Source: Paraburkholderia bannensis NBRC 103871
GTDB taxonomy: Bacteria; Pseudomonadota; Gammaproteobacteria; Burkholderiales; Burkholderiaceae
Length of the DNA: 54,456 bases
Assembly: GCF_000685015.1 (NCBI RefSeq)
Contig: NZ_BAYA01000038.1
Coordinates: 1 to 54,456, forward strand
Direction of reading: 5' to 3'
Shown here: positions 41,065 to 49,577 of the stretch, in pieces
How positions within the stretch are numbered: position 1 is the stretch's first letter
Layout: each line of letters starts with the position of its first letter
Made by a program: the position numbers and the translations under genes
The notes under the pieces: generated by a model
Databases searched by the model: none
The model's input: the letters and a program-made list of their open reading frames with translations, nothing else
Told to the model about the DNA's origin: nothing

Positions 41065-43395
41065 TCAAACCGTCGCCTGTGCGGCGCAGTGCTCGCGCCA
41101 CATGAGTCGCCAGGCGTTCTCGATATGGCGGGCGAAACGCGGCGCATCCATCAGCGGCGACGCTTCCATACGCGCGCGCAGTCCCGCGCGCATGGCTGCA
41201 AGACGCGGCAGATTGCTTGCCAGCTCGACGGCGATGCGCACGAAGTCGTCGTCGCTATGCGCGACCAGGTCGAGCATGCCGAGGTTCGCCGCGATGCTCC
41301 AGCCGCCGCGACTTGCCGCTGAACGCCCCGTGCGCGTAACCACCGGCACGCCCATCCAGAAGGCGTCGAGGCTCGTGGTGTGGCCGTTGTAGGGGAACGT
41401 GTCGAGCGCGAGATCGACGCATCGCCAGGTTTCCAGGTACGCGCCCCGCGTCTGATGCGCGACGAACGAGACACGCGCTGGGTCGATTCCCTGCTTTTGC
41501 GCCCGAGCGAGCAGCGCGTCGCGCGGCGCACCTTCCGGAGCGAGCAGAAGCAGACGCGCGCGCGGCACGCGAGCCAGCACGGCGCTCCACAGACGGAGTG
41601 CATGATCGCTGATCTTGGCCGGGTTGTTCAGGCATCCGAACGTAAAGGCCGCATCGGCCGATGCGGCTGCGGGCAGCGCATTGACCGCTATGCCGTCGAC
41701 CTGCGCCTCGAAGCACCAGAACGCATCGGGCAGGCGGATCGAGCGTTCGGCGTACAGTGCGTCGCGGTTCGTTTCGTCGACGGGATCGAGCCACGGGTCG
41801 GTGAGCCGGTAGTCCATCGCCGGACTGCCCGTCGTGCCGGGATAGGCGAGCCACGCGACCTGCACCGGCGCGGGGCGGCGCGCGAACAGCAGGCGCCGGT
41901 GGCCCGCCATATGCATGGTGATATCGACGAGGATGTCGATGCGATCCGAGCGGATCAAGTCTGCGAGCGCGGCGTCGTCGAGCGTATGGACATTGCGCCA
42001 GACATCGGCGAGCGGCATGAACTGCCGGGTGATGGCATCAGGTTTCGCGACGCTCGCATAGCAGAAGATCTCGAATGCCCGGTGATCGTGATTGCGCAGC
42101 AATGGCAGCATGAAAAGCGCCTGGCAATGCGAACGAAAATCGGGCGATACATAGCCTATGCGCAAGCGCCGCTGCGGCGTGCAGTCGTTGTCGTGAGGCG
42201 TCGCGGCAGTGGTGAGCGGCGCCTCGAAGCGGGCCGCGAAGCGCCGGCATTCATCGAGCAGCACCTGTGGGTCGTCGCTCTGAAAAGCCAGCGCGAAGAT
42301 CAGGTCGCCGTGCGCGATGTAGACATTGGGACTCGTGCGGTCGTCAGGGGAAGCAAGGGCGAGCGCGCGGCGGTACGACGCCACGGCATCGTCGAGTCGT
42401 CCCATGTCGAGCAGCGCATTGCCCAGCGTGGCGTGCGCATCGGGGAACGCGGGGTTGAGGGCGATCGATCGCTGCAACGCGGCTTCGGCGTCTTGCAGAC
42501 GCTGGCCCGTCAGCAGGCCGCCCAGGTGATACCAGGCTTCGTGATGCGCGGGCTGCAAGGCGACCGCGCGCTGCAGGGCCTCGATCGCTTCCAGCGGCTC
42601 GCGCACGCCGATCAGTGTCGCCAGGTTGTAGTGCGCGTCGGCGAGCGTGGGGTCGATTGCGATGGCGGTACGTGCGGCGGCTTGCGCCTCGGCGGGATGC
42701 AGCTTCGACAGTGCGTGCGCGAGATTGCTCCAGGCGAGCGCGAAGTCGGGCTTGAGCGATACCGCCTGGCGCAACGCCGCGGCGGCCGCTTCCCAGTCGC
42801 AGTCGCACAGCAGGTTGCCGAGATTGAAATGCGCGACCGCAAGCGCCGGATCCAGCGCGATGGCCCGACGCAGCGCCGCTTCGGCCTCGTCGGGGCGCGA
42901 TGCGCCTAGCAGCAGGCCGAGGCTGTTCCACGCAGGTGCGAACCCGGGATCCAGCGCCAGCGCACGCCGTAGCGCGGCCTCGGCGCTTTGGGGGGCGTTC
43001 GATAGCAACAGCGCGCCCAGGTTGAAATGCGCGTGCATGAAATCCGGCTGCAAGGCGATAGCGCGTTCAAGCAGCGCGCGGGCTTCGACGGGCCGTGTCC
43101 TGCGCAGCAGGTTGCCGAGGTTGTTGTGCGCTTCGGCAAGCGCAGGATCGAGCGCGATGGCGACACGCAGGTGCTGTTCGGCTTGCTCTGCGTCGTCGGC
43201 GAAGGTCTGGGCCAGATAGAAATGCGCGGCGGCCAGCGTGGGATCGAGCGCGAGCGCTTCGCGCAAGGCGGCGCGCGTGTCGTCGATGCGCCCTTGCGCG
43301 CGCAACGCCAGCGCGCGATCGATGAGCGCCAACGCATCGATGGCTGGCCGGATGGCTGAAGGAGCGGCCTCAGTTTGGGTATCGGTGGAGTCCAT
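41065..43395 (-). CDS. TPR protein with O-GlcNAc-transferase-like (GT41) domain
   Basis: 776 residues. The first half (about 20-360) is an array of roughly ten TPR units (repeated ALDPxxAxAHxNLGNLL patterns) forming a superhelical binding surface. The C-terminal half (about 405-770) is a GT41/SPINDLY-type glycosyltransferase: RIGYVSPDFRSHCQALFMLP, RIDILVDITMHMAGHRRLLFA, PVQVAWLAYPGTTGSPAMDY (in outline), FTFGCLNNPAKISDHAL, and the UDP-binding DTFPYNGHTTSLDAFWMGVPVVT. Bacterial members can glycosylate proteins such as adhesins or flagellin; the target here is unknown. No signal peptide, so cytosolic. It is a single gene; the nearest neighbour upstream on the same strand is hpnH. Confidence 0.9.
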   Translation of the reverse strand: MDSTDTQTEAAPSAIRPAIDALALIDRALALRAQGRIDDTRAALREALALDPTLAAAHFYLAQTFADDAEQAEQHLRVAIALDPALAEAHNNLGNLLRRTRPVEARALLERAIALQPDFMHAHFNLGALLLSNAPQSAEAALRRALALDPGFAPAWNSLGLLLGASRPDEAEAALRRAIALDPALAVAHFNLGNLLCDCDWEAAAAALRQAVSLKPDFALAWSNLAHALSKLHPAEAQAAARTAIAIDPTLADAHYNLATLIGVREPLEAIEALQRAVALQPAHHEAWYHLGGLLTGQRLQDAEAALQRSIALNPAFPDAHATLGNALLDMGRLDDAVASYRRALALASPDDRTSPNVYIAHGDLIFALAFQSDDPQVLLDECRRFAARFEAPLTTAATPHDNDCTPQRRLRIGYVSPDFRSHCQALFMLPLLRNHDHRAFEIFCYASVAKPDAITRQFMPLADVWRNVHTLDDAALADLIRSDRIDILVDITMHMAGHRRLLFARRPAPVQVAWLAYPGTTGSPAMDYRLTDPWLDPVDETNRDALYAERSIRLPDAFWCFEAQVDGIAVNALPAAASADAAFTFGCLNNPAKISDHALRLWSAVLARVPRARLLLLAPEGAPRDALLARAQKQGIDPARVSFVAHQTRGAYLETWRCVDLALDTFPYNGHTTSLDAFWMGVPVVTRTGRSAASRGGWSIAANLGMLDLVAHSDDDFVRIAVELASNLPRLAAMRAGLRARMEASPLMDAPRFARHIENAWRLMWREHCAAQATV

Positions 43396-43445
43396 GGCGA
43401 GCGTTCGGAGTGTCGTCGGGAGCCGTCTATTCTGGATCCCTGGCT

Positions 43446-43463
43446 ATCCTGAAAATTCTCACC
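43446..43463 (-). repeat. iteron copy between the OGT gene and hpnH
   Basis: On the minus strand GGTGAGAATTTTCAGGAT, differing from the iteron at 10113 by one base, and that base (A in CAGG) is the form seen in iterons 10016 and 10335. It lies in the 173-base intergenic space, 33 kb from the origin. Confidence 0.8.
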
Positions 43464-43498
43464 ACTGCGCCGCCGCGATCTGCCGCAACAAAAACACA

Positions 43499-43530
43499 AA
43501 GGGCGCAACGGCTTGCACCGTTGCGCCCTT
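43499..43530 (-). terminator. terminator of ispH-hpnH
   Basis: AAGGGCGCAACGG (43499-43511), loop CTTGCA, and its exact complement (43518-43530); on the minus strand the hairpin is followed by the T-rich TTTGTGTTTTTGTTG. Confidence 0.9.
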
Positions 43531-43567
43531 CTCAACTTCCAGCGCCCTGAAAGCGCCGAAGCAAAAC

Positions 43568-44719
43568 TTAGCTAGCTGCGACCGTCACCGGCTTCTTCGT
43601 CTTCGCCGAGTTCTTGATCTCTTCGAGCTTGATTTCGACGTGACGCGAGAACACGTATTCAGCCGGACGTTGCGTATCCAGCGGGATGTCCTTCACGAAT
43701 GCGCCTTCGGTCTTCGGGCCGCTCAGCGCGACCTTCAGTGCCTTGAGCGGGTGCGCGACCGTGTCCATCACGGCGGTAGCCTCGAAGCCACAGTGAACCA
43801 TGCAGTCCGCGCACTTCTCGTACTTGCCCGTACCGTACTTGTCCCAGTCGGTCGTTTCCATCAGTTCCTTGAAGGTCTTCACATAACCTTCGCCGACCAG
43901 ATAGCACGGCTTTTGCCAGCCGAACACCGTACGCGCCGGGTTGCCCCAGGGCGTGCATTCGTAGGTCTGGTTGCCCGCCAGGAAGTCGAGGAACAGGCTC
44001 GACTGGCTGAACGACCACTTCTTGCCGTTGTTGCCGCGCTTGAAGATCTCGCGGAACAGGTTCTTGGTCTTGTCGCGGTTCAGGAAGTGCTGCTGATCCG
44101 GCGCGCGCTCATAGGCATAGCCCGGCGACACCGTGATGCCGTCCACGCCGATTTCGCCGACCGTGTCGAAGAACTTCGCCACGCGCTCGGGCACCGCGTC
44201 GTTGAACAGCGTGCAGTTGATGTTCACGCGGAAGCCGCGACGCTTGGCTTCCTTGATGGCCGCGACGGCCTTGTCGTAGACGCCTTCCTGCGACACCGAG
44301 TGATCGTGCGCTTCGCGGTCGCCGTCCAGGTGAACCGACCAGACGAAGTACGGATTCGGCTGGTAGTCGTCCATCTTCTTTTCCATGAGCAGCGCGTTCG
44401 TGCAGAGATACACGAACTTCTTGCGCGCCATGATGCCCTTGACGATCTGGGGCATTTCCTTGTGCAGCAGCGGCTCGCCACCGGCGATCGAGACGACCGG
44501 CGCACCGCATTCGTCCACGGCTTCGAGGCATTCCTCAAGCGACAGACGCTGGTTCAGGATGGGATCCGGATAGTCGATCTTGCCGCAGCCGTTGCAGGCC
44601 AGGTTGCAGCGGAACAGCGGCTCGAGCATGAGCGCGAGCGGATAACGCTTATTGCCGCTGAAATGCTGGCGGAAGATGTAGGAGCCAACGCGGACTTTTT
44701 GGAGCAGCGGAATAGACAA
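43568..44719 (-). CDS. hpnH: radical SAM hopanoid adenosyl-transfer enzyme HpnH
   Basis: 383-residue radical SAM enzyme that adds a 5'-deoxyadenosyl group to diploptene, giving adenosylhopane, the substrate chain later trimmed by HpnG. Family length is right. The iron-sulfur cysteines are in CNLACNGC (Cys38, Cys42, Cys45; a CX3CX2C spacing), and GGEPLLH is the SAM-binding GGE motif. A C-terminal cysteine set (CADCMVHCGFEA, about 307-318) may carry a further metal or structural site. It follows ispH by 11 bases on the same strand; a terminator lies 38 bases past its stop. Confidence 0.95.
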   Translation of the reverse strand: MSIPLLQKVRVGSYIFRQHFSGNKRYPLALMLEPLFRCNLACNGCGKIDYPDPILNQRLSLEECLEAVDECGAPVVSIAGGEPLLHKEMPQIVKGIMARKKFVYLCTNALLMEKKMDDYQPNPYFVWSVHLDGDREAHDHSVSQEGVYDKAVAAIKEAKRRGFRVNINCTLFNDAVPERVAKFFDTVGEIGVDGITVSPGYAYERAPDQQHFLNRDKTKNLFREIFKRGNNGKKWSFSQSSLFLDFLAGNQTYECTPWGNPARTVFGWQKPCYLVGEGYVKTFKELMETTDWDKYGTGKYEKCADCMVHCGFEATAVMDTVAHPLKALKVALSGPKTEGAFVKDIPLDTQRPAEYVFSRHVEIKLEEIKNSAKTKKPVTVAAS

Positions 44720-44730
44720 GAGTGTCCTCC

Positions 44731-45675
44731 TTAAACTTCGCGCGCGACGAGCGGTTGCAACAGCTTCGACGGCAGCTTGAATTCGACTTTTTCTTCACGG
44801 CCCGCCATCGTCGACACCTCGACAGGCCCCAACGCGCGCAGCGCGTCGATCACGTTTTCCACCATTTCTTCAGGCGCCGACGCACCGGCAGTGATGCCGA
44901 CCGTCTGCGCGCCTGCGAACCACTCGGCCTTCACTTCCGAGCCGTCCGCCACGAGGTAGCTCGGCAGACCCGATTCGCTGCCGATTTCGCGCAGACGGTT
45001 CGAGTTCGAGCTGTTCGTGGCGCCTACGACCAGCAGCACGTCCACTTGCGACGACAGATCGCGCACGGCGGCCTGACGGTTTTGCGTCGCGTAGCAGATG
45101 TCGCGCGTGTCCGGGCCGACGATGTCGGAGAACCGCTTGACGAGCGCATCGATAATGCCGCGCGTATCGTCCACCGACAGCGTGGTCTGCGTCACGTACG
45201 CGAGCGGCGCGTCGAGCGGCAGATCCAGCTTCTGCACGTCCGCTTCGCTTTGCACCAGCAGCACGGTGCCGGGAATCTGGCCGATCGTGCCTTCGACTTC
45301 GGGGTGACCGGCATGACCGATCAGGATGAGCGTGCGGCCCGCCGCGACGTACTGGCGGCCTTGCACGTGAACCTTGGTGACGAGCGGGCAGGTGGCGTCC
45401 AGCACGTCGAGTTCGCGTTCTTCGGCAGCACGTTCGACCGTCTTGGCAACGCCGTGCGCGCTGAAAATCGCGACGGCGCCTTCGGGCACTTCGTCGAGTT
45501 CTTCCACGAAACGCGCGCCCTTGTTACGCAGGTTCTCGACCACGTGACGGTTGTGGACGATCTCATGGCGCACGTAGACCGGCGCGCCGTGCTTCTGCAA
45601 TGCGCGATCGACAATCTCGATAGCGCGGACAACCCCCGCACAAAAGCCGCGGGGTTGGGCAAGGATGACTCGCAT
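44731..45675 (-). CDS. ispH: 4-hydroxy-3-methylbut-2-enyl diphosphate reductase
   Basis: 314-residue [4Fe-4S] enzyme of the non-mevalonate pathway, producing IPP and DMAPP. The three cluster cysteines are in GFCAGVVRAIE (Cys12), DATCPLV (about 96) and DICYATQNRQ (about 194), with the conserved SAHGV, GHAGHPEVEGT and GATNSSNSNRL segments intact. The gene is cotranscribed with hpnH (11-base gap), which marks it as a likely hopanoid-dedicated copy; a housekeeping ispH is expected elsewhere in the genome, which cannot be checked here. Confidence 0.96.
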   Translation of the reverse strand: MRVILAQPRGFCAGVVRAIEIVDRALQKHGAPVYVRHEIVHNRHVVENLRNKGARFVEELDEVPEGAVAIFSAHGVAKTVERAAEERELDVLDATCPLVTKVHVQGRQYVAAGRTLILIGHAGHPEVEGTIGQIPGTVLLVQSEADVQKLDLPLDAPLAYVTQTTLSVDDTRGIIDALVKRFSDIVGPDTRDICYATQNRQAAVRDLSSQVDVLLVVGATNSSNSNRLREIGSESGLPSYLVADGSEVKAEWFAGAQTVGITAGASAPEEMVENVIDALRALGPVEVSTMAGREEKVEFKLPSKLLQPLVAREV

Positions 45676-46205
45676 AGGGTGGCGAACTCCGACTGCCGCG
45701 AATTACGTGCAAACCCTGTCAGGCCTGCTCGCCGCGGCGATCATATTAATAAGGTGCTAATGAATGCGTACGTCCGCCTGGGGGAGGGCGGAAAAACCAG
45801 ACGCGCATTTTAACCCCATCGCCGCACCTTTGCTGCGTGGCGCACGAGAAGGTGCGGCGCGCACGCGACGATAATCGCCTTTCATTCGCTTTTGCCCCGA
45901 TTCGGACGGTGCTTTTGCCCCGATTTCGCTGCCGTATTGGCCTCACCCGTGACCCCGCCCGAGCCCCCGTGCGGCCGCGTGGCAGCGCGATGACAGCCCC
46001 GCGGCAAGCCGGTGACGGCGGGATGACGGTCACGCAGCACGTCTTCAACTGAAAGACTTGTGAAAGTAATCGTCGTGCAATTTTTCTTAACGAGGGCCAG
46101 ACGAGGGTTGGCGCGGTGCAACATGAGGCGGGAACCCTTAAACTAACGTCCCCGCTGCCGGAGCGCCCGGCGCGATGCGGGCCCGACCCCAATCAGGACG
46201 CCTGG
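45676..46205. promoter_or_regulatory. divergent region between ispH and hpnC
   Basis: 530 bases without a gene. It must hold promoters for ispH-hpnH and hpnC-hpnB. Visible structure: an AT-rich stretch at 45741-45762, and a 15-base direct repeat GCTTTTGCCCCGATT at 45888-45902 and 45911-45925 (23-base period). An in-frame GTG at 46116 could start HpnC 30 codons earlier, but the family start favours 46206. Confidence 0.5.
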
Positions 46206-47075
46206 ATGGAACCCGACCACTACGACGATTTTCCGGTAGCGAGCCTGTTGCTGCCGAAGGCGCTGCGAGCGCCTGTCGGCGTGATCTACCACGTCGCGCG
46301 CACGCTCGACGACATCGCCGACGAAGGAGACTGGAGCCGCGAGGAGCGTCACACGCGGCTGGCCGATTTCCGCGATGGCCTGGACGCCGTGGCCGAAGGG
46401 CGCACCGCGCCGGTGCATCCGACGCTGTTCGCGAAGCTCGCGGACGTGGTGCGCCGCTGCCGCCTGCCGCTGCAGCCGTTCTATGATCTGGTGTCGGCGT
46501 TCGATCAGGACATCGACACCACGCGGTATGCCGATCGTCTGGAACTGATGGACTTCTGCCGGCGCTCGGCGAACCCGGTCGGGCACCTGATGCTGCATCT
46601 GATCGACGAAGCGACGCCTGAGAACCTCGCCGATTCCGATGCGATCTGCACCGCCTTGCAGCTCATCACCTTCTTGCAGGACGTGCCGGCCGACTGGCGG
46701 CGCGGGCGCGTCTATCTGCCACAGGCCGACCGCGAGCGCCTGAACGTGACCGAGGCGCAGATCGCGGCAGGCGTGGTGGACGACGCCTGGCGCGCGCTGA
46801 TGCGGCACGAAATTGCCCAGGTGCGCGCGCTGATGCTCAGCGGCGCGCCGCTGGCGCTGCGCGTGCCGGGGCGCTTCAGCCTCGAACTGTGCAGCGTGGT
46901 TCACGGCGGGCTGCGCATGCTCGACGTGATCGAGCGAGCCGACTATGACGTATTTCGCGCGCGGCCAGCGCTGCGCGCTTCCGACTGGGCCGGGGTGCTG
47001 ATACGCACGGCGGCCATGTGGCTGTCGCGCCGCGTCGGCGTGCGCGCGCCTTCGATCAAGAGTAACAACGCATGA
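46206..47075 (+). CDS. hpnC: hydroxysqualene synthase HpnC
   Basis: 289 residues of the squalene/phytoene synthase family; HpnC converts presqualene diphosphate to hydroxysqualene. The first Asp motif is in ARTLDDIADEGD (about 30-41), the second in ITFLQDVPADWRRGRVYLP (about 166-184), both intact. The N-terminus HYDDFPVASLLLP is the usual family beginning, and AGGA lies 8-11 bases before the ATG at 46206, so this start is preferred to the GTG at 46116. It overlaps hpnB (ATGATGA), forming a hpnC-hpnB operon. Its substrate comes from HpnD and its product goes to HpnE. Confidence 0.94.
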   Translation: MEPDHYDDFPVASLLLPKALRAPVGVIYHVARTLDDIADEGDWSREERHTRLADFRDGLDAVAEGRTAPVHPTLFAKLADVVRRCRLPLQPFYDLVSAFDQDIDTTRYADRLELMDFCRRSANPVGHLMLHLIDEATPENLADSDAICTALQLITFLQDVPADWRRGRVYLPQADRERLNVTEAQIAAGVVDDAWRALMRHEIAQVRALMLSGAPLALRVPGRFSLELCSVVHGGLRMLDVIERADYDVFRARPALRASDWAGVLIRTAAMWLSRRVGVRAPSIKSNNA

Positions 47076-48250
47076 TGACCACGACTCTCTTCGCCGTTTC
47101 CTGTCTTTCGCTGCTGATCTGGCTGGTGCTGCTGCTCGGCCGCGGCGGTTTCTGGCGCTCGCGGCCCGCCGATCCGCTGCCCGTGATCGAGCCTGCGTCG
47201 GGCTGGCCGTCGGCGTGCGCCGTGGTGCCCGCGCGCAATGAAGCCGATGCGATCGGCGAGGCCGTCACTTCGCTGCTGCGCCAGGAGTACGGCGGCGACT
47301 TCCATGTCATCGTCATCGACGACCACAGCACCGACGGCACCGCCGAAGCCGCGCGCGCCGCGGCGCTTGCGCTCCAGTGCCCGGAAAAGCTCACCGTCAT
47401 CACCGCGAAGCCGCTGCCCGCGGGCTGGTCGGGCAAGGTCTGGGCGCAGTCGCAGGGCATCGAAGCCGTGCGCACGCTGGGCCTGGACGCCGACTACCTG
47501 CTGCTCACCGACGCCGACATCGGCCATCCCGCCGATGCGCTGGCGCAACTCGTCGTGCGCGCGCAGGCCGAAAAGCGCGACCTCGTTTCGCTGATGGTGC
47601 GTCTGCGCTGCGACTCGGTCTGGGAAAAGGCGCTGATTCCGGCCTTTGTGTTCTTCTTCGCCAAGCTCTATCCGTTCGCGTGGGTCAACGACGCGCGCAA
47701 CAAGACCGCGGCCGCTGCGGGCGGCTGCATGCTGGTGCGCCGCAAGGCGCTGGAAGAAGCGGGCGGCATCGAGTCGATCCGCGCCGAACTCATCGACGAT
47801 TGCAGCCTGGCCGCACGCATCAAGCATCGCGGCGAAGGGCATCACCCGATCCGTCTGGACGTGGCCGCAAAGAGCGTGTCGCTGCGCCCCTACGATTCGT
47901 GGAAGGACATCTGGAACATGATCGCGCGCACCGCGTTCACGCAGCTGCATTACTCGGCGTGGCAGTTGCTGGGCACGATCGTCGGCATGACGGTGATCTA
48001 CCTGGCGCCGCCGGTCGTGGCGCTCGTGCTGGGCGCGAAGGGCTGGCCCGCGTGGCTTGCGTGGGCGCTGATGTGCTGCGCGTACTCGCCGATGCTGGCC
48101 TACTATCGTCGCTCGCCGCTGTGGGCGCCGTTCCTGCCGCTCGTCGCGCTGTTTTACGTGGGCGCGACCTTCGCGTCGGCGTGGCGCTTCTGGCGCGGCA
48201 AGGGCGGCCAGTGGAAGGCGCGCGTGCAGGCGCCGGTGCAGGGACGTTGA
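47072..48250 (+). CDS. hpnB: hopanoid-associated glycosyltransferase HpnB
   Basis: 392 residues of the HpnB family, a GT2-type glycosyltransferase linked to hopanoids. The N-terminus holds one TM (about 5-22). The catalytic GT-A domain has VVPARNEADAIGEA, IVIDDHSTDGTAE (the DDH variant of the nucleotide-binding Asp), LLTDADIGHP and a C-terminal membrane part (about 300-370). Its precise sugar donor and acceptor are not established. The start overlaps the hpnC stop. A possible iteron copy lies within it at 47378 (minus strand). Confidence 0.92.
   Translation: MMTTTLFAVSCLSLLIWLVLLLGRGGFWRSRPADPLPVIEPASGWPSACAVVPARNEADAIGEAVTSLLRQEYGGDFHVIVIDDHSTDGTAEAARAAALALQCPEKLTVITAKPLPAGWSGKVWAQSQGIEAVRTLGLDADYLLLTDADIGHPADALAQLVVRAQAEKRDLVSLMVRLRCDSVWEKALIPAFVFFFAKLYPFAWVNDARNKTAAAAGGCMLVRRKALEEAGGIESIRAELIDDCSLAARIKHRGEGHHPIRLDVAAKSVSLRPYDSWKDIWNMIARTAFTQLHYSAWQLLGTIVGMTVIYLAPPVVALVLGAKGWPAWLAWALMCCAYSPMLAYYRRSPLWAPFLPLVALFYVGATFASAWRFWRGKGGQWKARVQAPVQGR
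47378..47395 (-). repeat. iteron-like copy inside hpnB
   Basis: On the minus strand GGTGAGCTTTTCCGGGCA, identical to the array subclass GGTGAGNNTTTCCGGG (10747, 9903) across the core but with C instead of A near the end. It uses ordinary codons in HpnB (PEKLT), so chance is possible. Confidence 0.5.
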
Positions 48251-48306
48251 GGTAAAAGCCGCGTAGCGCGTCGCAGGGCGCGCTGCGCAAGAATGAAAAA
48301 AGCCGG

Positions 48307-48903
48307 CTACGTCGTGCTTCGCACGAAGACCAGCAGCAGCGCGTAATCGCCTTTGTCTGCTGCCCGCAAGGCGGTTAAGTACTCCGCCCGGGCGTTGTCG
48401 GCTTTAACCAGCGTCCCGCCGCTGCCCCACGAAAATGGCTCCTGCTTCAGGCTGCGCAGTAGCGCATCAGCCATCATGCGCGCGTGCCGGCCGTTGCCGT
48501 TTGGGAAAGGGTGAATCCAGACCAGATCGCGATGAAATCGTGCGGCAATCTCATCGGCCGGGAAGGTACCGTTTTCGATCCACCACTGTGTGTTGTCGAA
48601 GAGGTTTCTTAGTTTGACGCTGATCTGCGTCCAGTCGCATCCGAGGTTCTTGTCGGACTTACGGAATGTACCTGCCCACGACCAGGTCGCGTCGAACATC
48701 TTCTTGTGAAGGTTGCGACAGAACGCTTCGCTGAGAACCTCGGCCTTGCGTTGACGCCGTGCCCATTGCACGGCCCGTAAGATGTTCTCCTGCTCCCAGT
48801 CATTCAGGTCGCCGTGGGTCGACAGGTGAGCAGGTATTAGCCCTGCCAGTTCGTCAGGATCGAGCGGTGTTTGACCGTCCTGTTCATCCGGATTTATCGC
48901 CAT
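48307..48903 (-). CDS. mobile mystery protein B (Fic-domain protein)
   Basis: 198-residue Fic/DOC-fold protein of the mobile mystery protein B type, always found next to protein A. The Fic loop HPFPNGNGRHAR is at 131-142; it keeps the catalytic His and the GNGR but has Asn where AMP-transferring Fic proteins have Asp or Glu, so metal binding and the chemistry may differ. The N-terminal half has the typical helix WSWAGTFRKSDKNLG. No inhibitory motif (S/T)xxxE(G/N) is obvious within it, so any restraint would come from protein A. The gene overlaps protein A by 10 bases, as expected for a toxin-antitoxin-like pair. Confidence 0.88.
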   Translation of the reverse strand: MAINPDEQDGQTPLDPDELAGLIPAHLSTHGDLNDWEQENILRAVQWARRQRKAEVLSEAFCRNLHKKMFDATWSWAGTFRKSDKNLGCDWTQISVKLRNLFDNTQWWIENGTFPADEIAARFHRDLVWIHPFPNGNGRHARMMADALLRSLKQEPFSWGSGGTLVKADNARAEYLTALRAADKGDYALLLVFVRSTT

Positions 48904-49355
48904 AGATCCGACCAGCGGCCCCGGAGTAGTTCCGCCGTTCTCTGTTCGACCTGTTTGCGCAGCCGTTCCGTTGCCGGACGCTGATCTTCCAGACTCATGG
49001 TGTGCGCGACGCTACTGACTTCCTGGAGGGCGATTGAGCGGGCCTGGTCTTCGACCACTTGAGTCAGCGGTTTTCTAGGAACCAGTGCATAGACCAACTC
49101 GCAGTCCAGTCCCTCAGCCAGCTTGCGTAGTTGTCCGAGCGTGATTCGCTCTTCTGCTTCCGCCAACTCCGACTTGTGAAGGCTCGAACCGGTAATACCC
49201 AACCTGGCGGCTTGCTGCCGCTCGGTGAGCCCTAGCGATTCCCGGATGGCCTTTAGCCATCCGCGTTGTGGGGGACGTCGGCTTGTCAGATCCTTGTACG
49301 CCGCGGCTGCTGCCTGAATCTGCTCAAGCCGAAGCTGTCTCATTTTAGAGTCCAT
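48894..49355 (-). CDS. mobile mystery protein A (HTH regulator)
   Basis: 153 residues. A helix-turn-helix of the XRE type (about 32-90: GWLKAIRESLGLTERQQAARLG then SSLHKSELAEAEERITLGQLRKLA, in outline) is followed by a C-terminal helical part. It matches the mobile mystery protein A family, whose members pair with Fic-domain protein B, and it probably represses their common promoter, perhaps also neutralising protein B. The ATG at 49355 abuts a long inverted repeat (49359-49409). AT-rich surroundings indicate recent acquisition. A second ATG four codons in (49343) is possible. Confidence 0.87.
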   Translation of the reverse strand: MDSKMRQLRLEQIQAAAAAYKDLTSRRPPQRGWLKAIRESLGLTERQQAARLGITGSSLHKSELAEAEERITLGQLRKLAEGLDCELVYALVPRKPLTQVVEDQARSIALQEVSSVAHTMSLEDQRPATERLRKQVEQRTAELLRGRWSDLWR

Positions 49356-49358
49356 CTC

Positions 49359-49478
49359 GCTTCACTATAGGCTATCAAGAAGTGACGAAATAATAGCCTA
49401 TAGTGAAGCAGGTTCCAATCATGTGCTTCACTATAGAGAAGCATGATGTGAAATTTTGCTTCTCTATGATGAAGTGAA
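49359..49478. promoter_or_regulatory. inverted-repeat operator region of the mobile mystery A/B pair
   Basis: A perfect 17-base inverted repeat, GCTTCACTATAGGCTAT (49359-49375) and its complement (49393-49409), 17 bases apart, then a third GCTTCACTATAG (49425-49436) and a degenerate GCTTCTCTATGATGAAG (49459-49475). The left arm touches the ribosome-binding region of protein A. The repeats are likely binding sites for protein A and cover the promoter of the operon. Confidence 0.75.
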
Positions 49479-49547
49479 AATCCGTAATTTGCTGCCTTTC
49501 AGGCTAGCAAATATGAAGTAATCCGCTTTGCGCGTCGTCAAGAAAAA

Positions 49548-49577
49548 GACCCGCAATCCCTGATGGGATTGCGGGTC
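49548..49577 (-). terminator. terminator of the gene ending at 49671
   Basis: GACCCGCAATCCC (49548-49560), loop TGAT, and its complement (49565-49577); on the minus strand followed by TTTTTCTTG. Confidence 0.88.

Noticed and set aside
46116..46205. Earlier GTG start for HpnC
   Set aside because: It would add 30 residues unlike the family; the ATG at 46206 has a good ribosome site and the typical HYxxFPVAS beginning.
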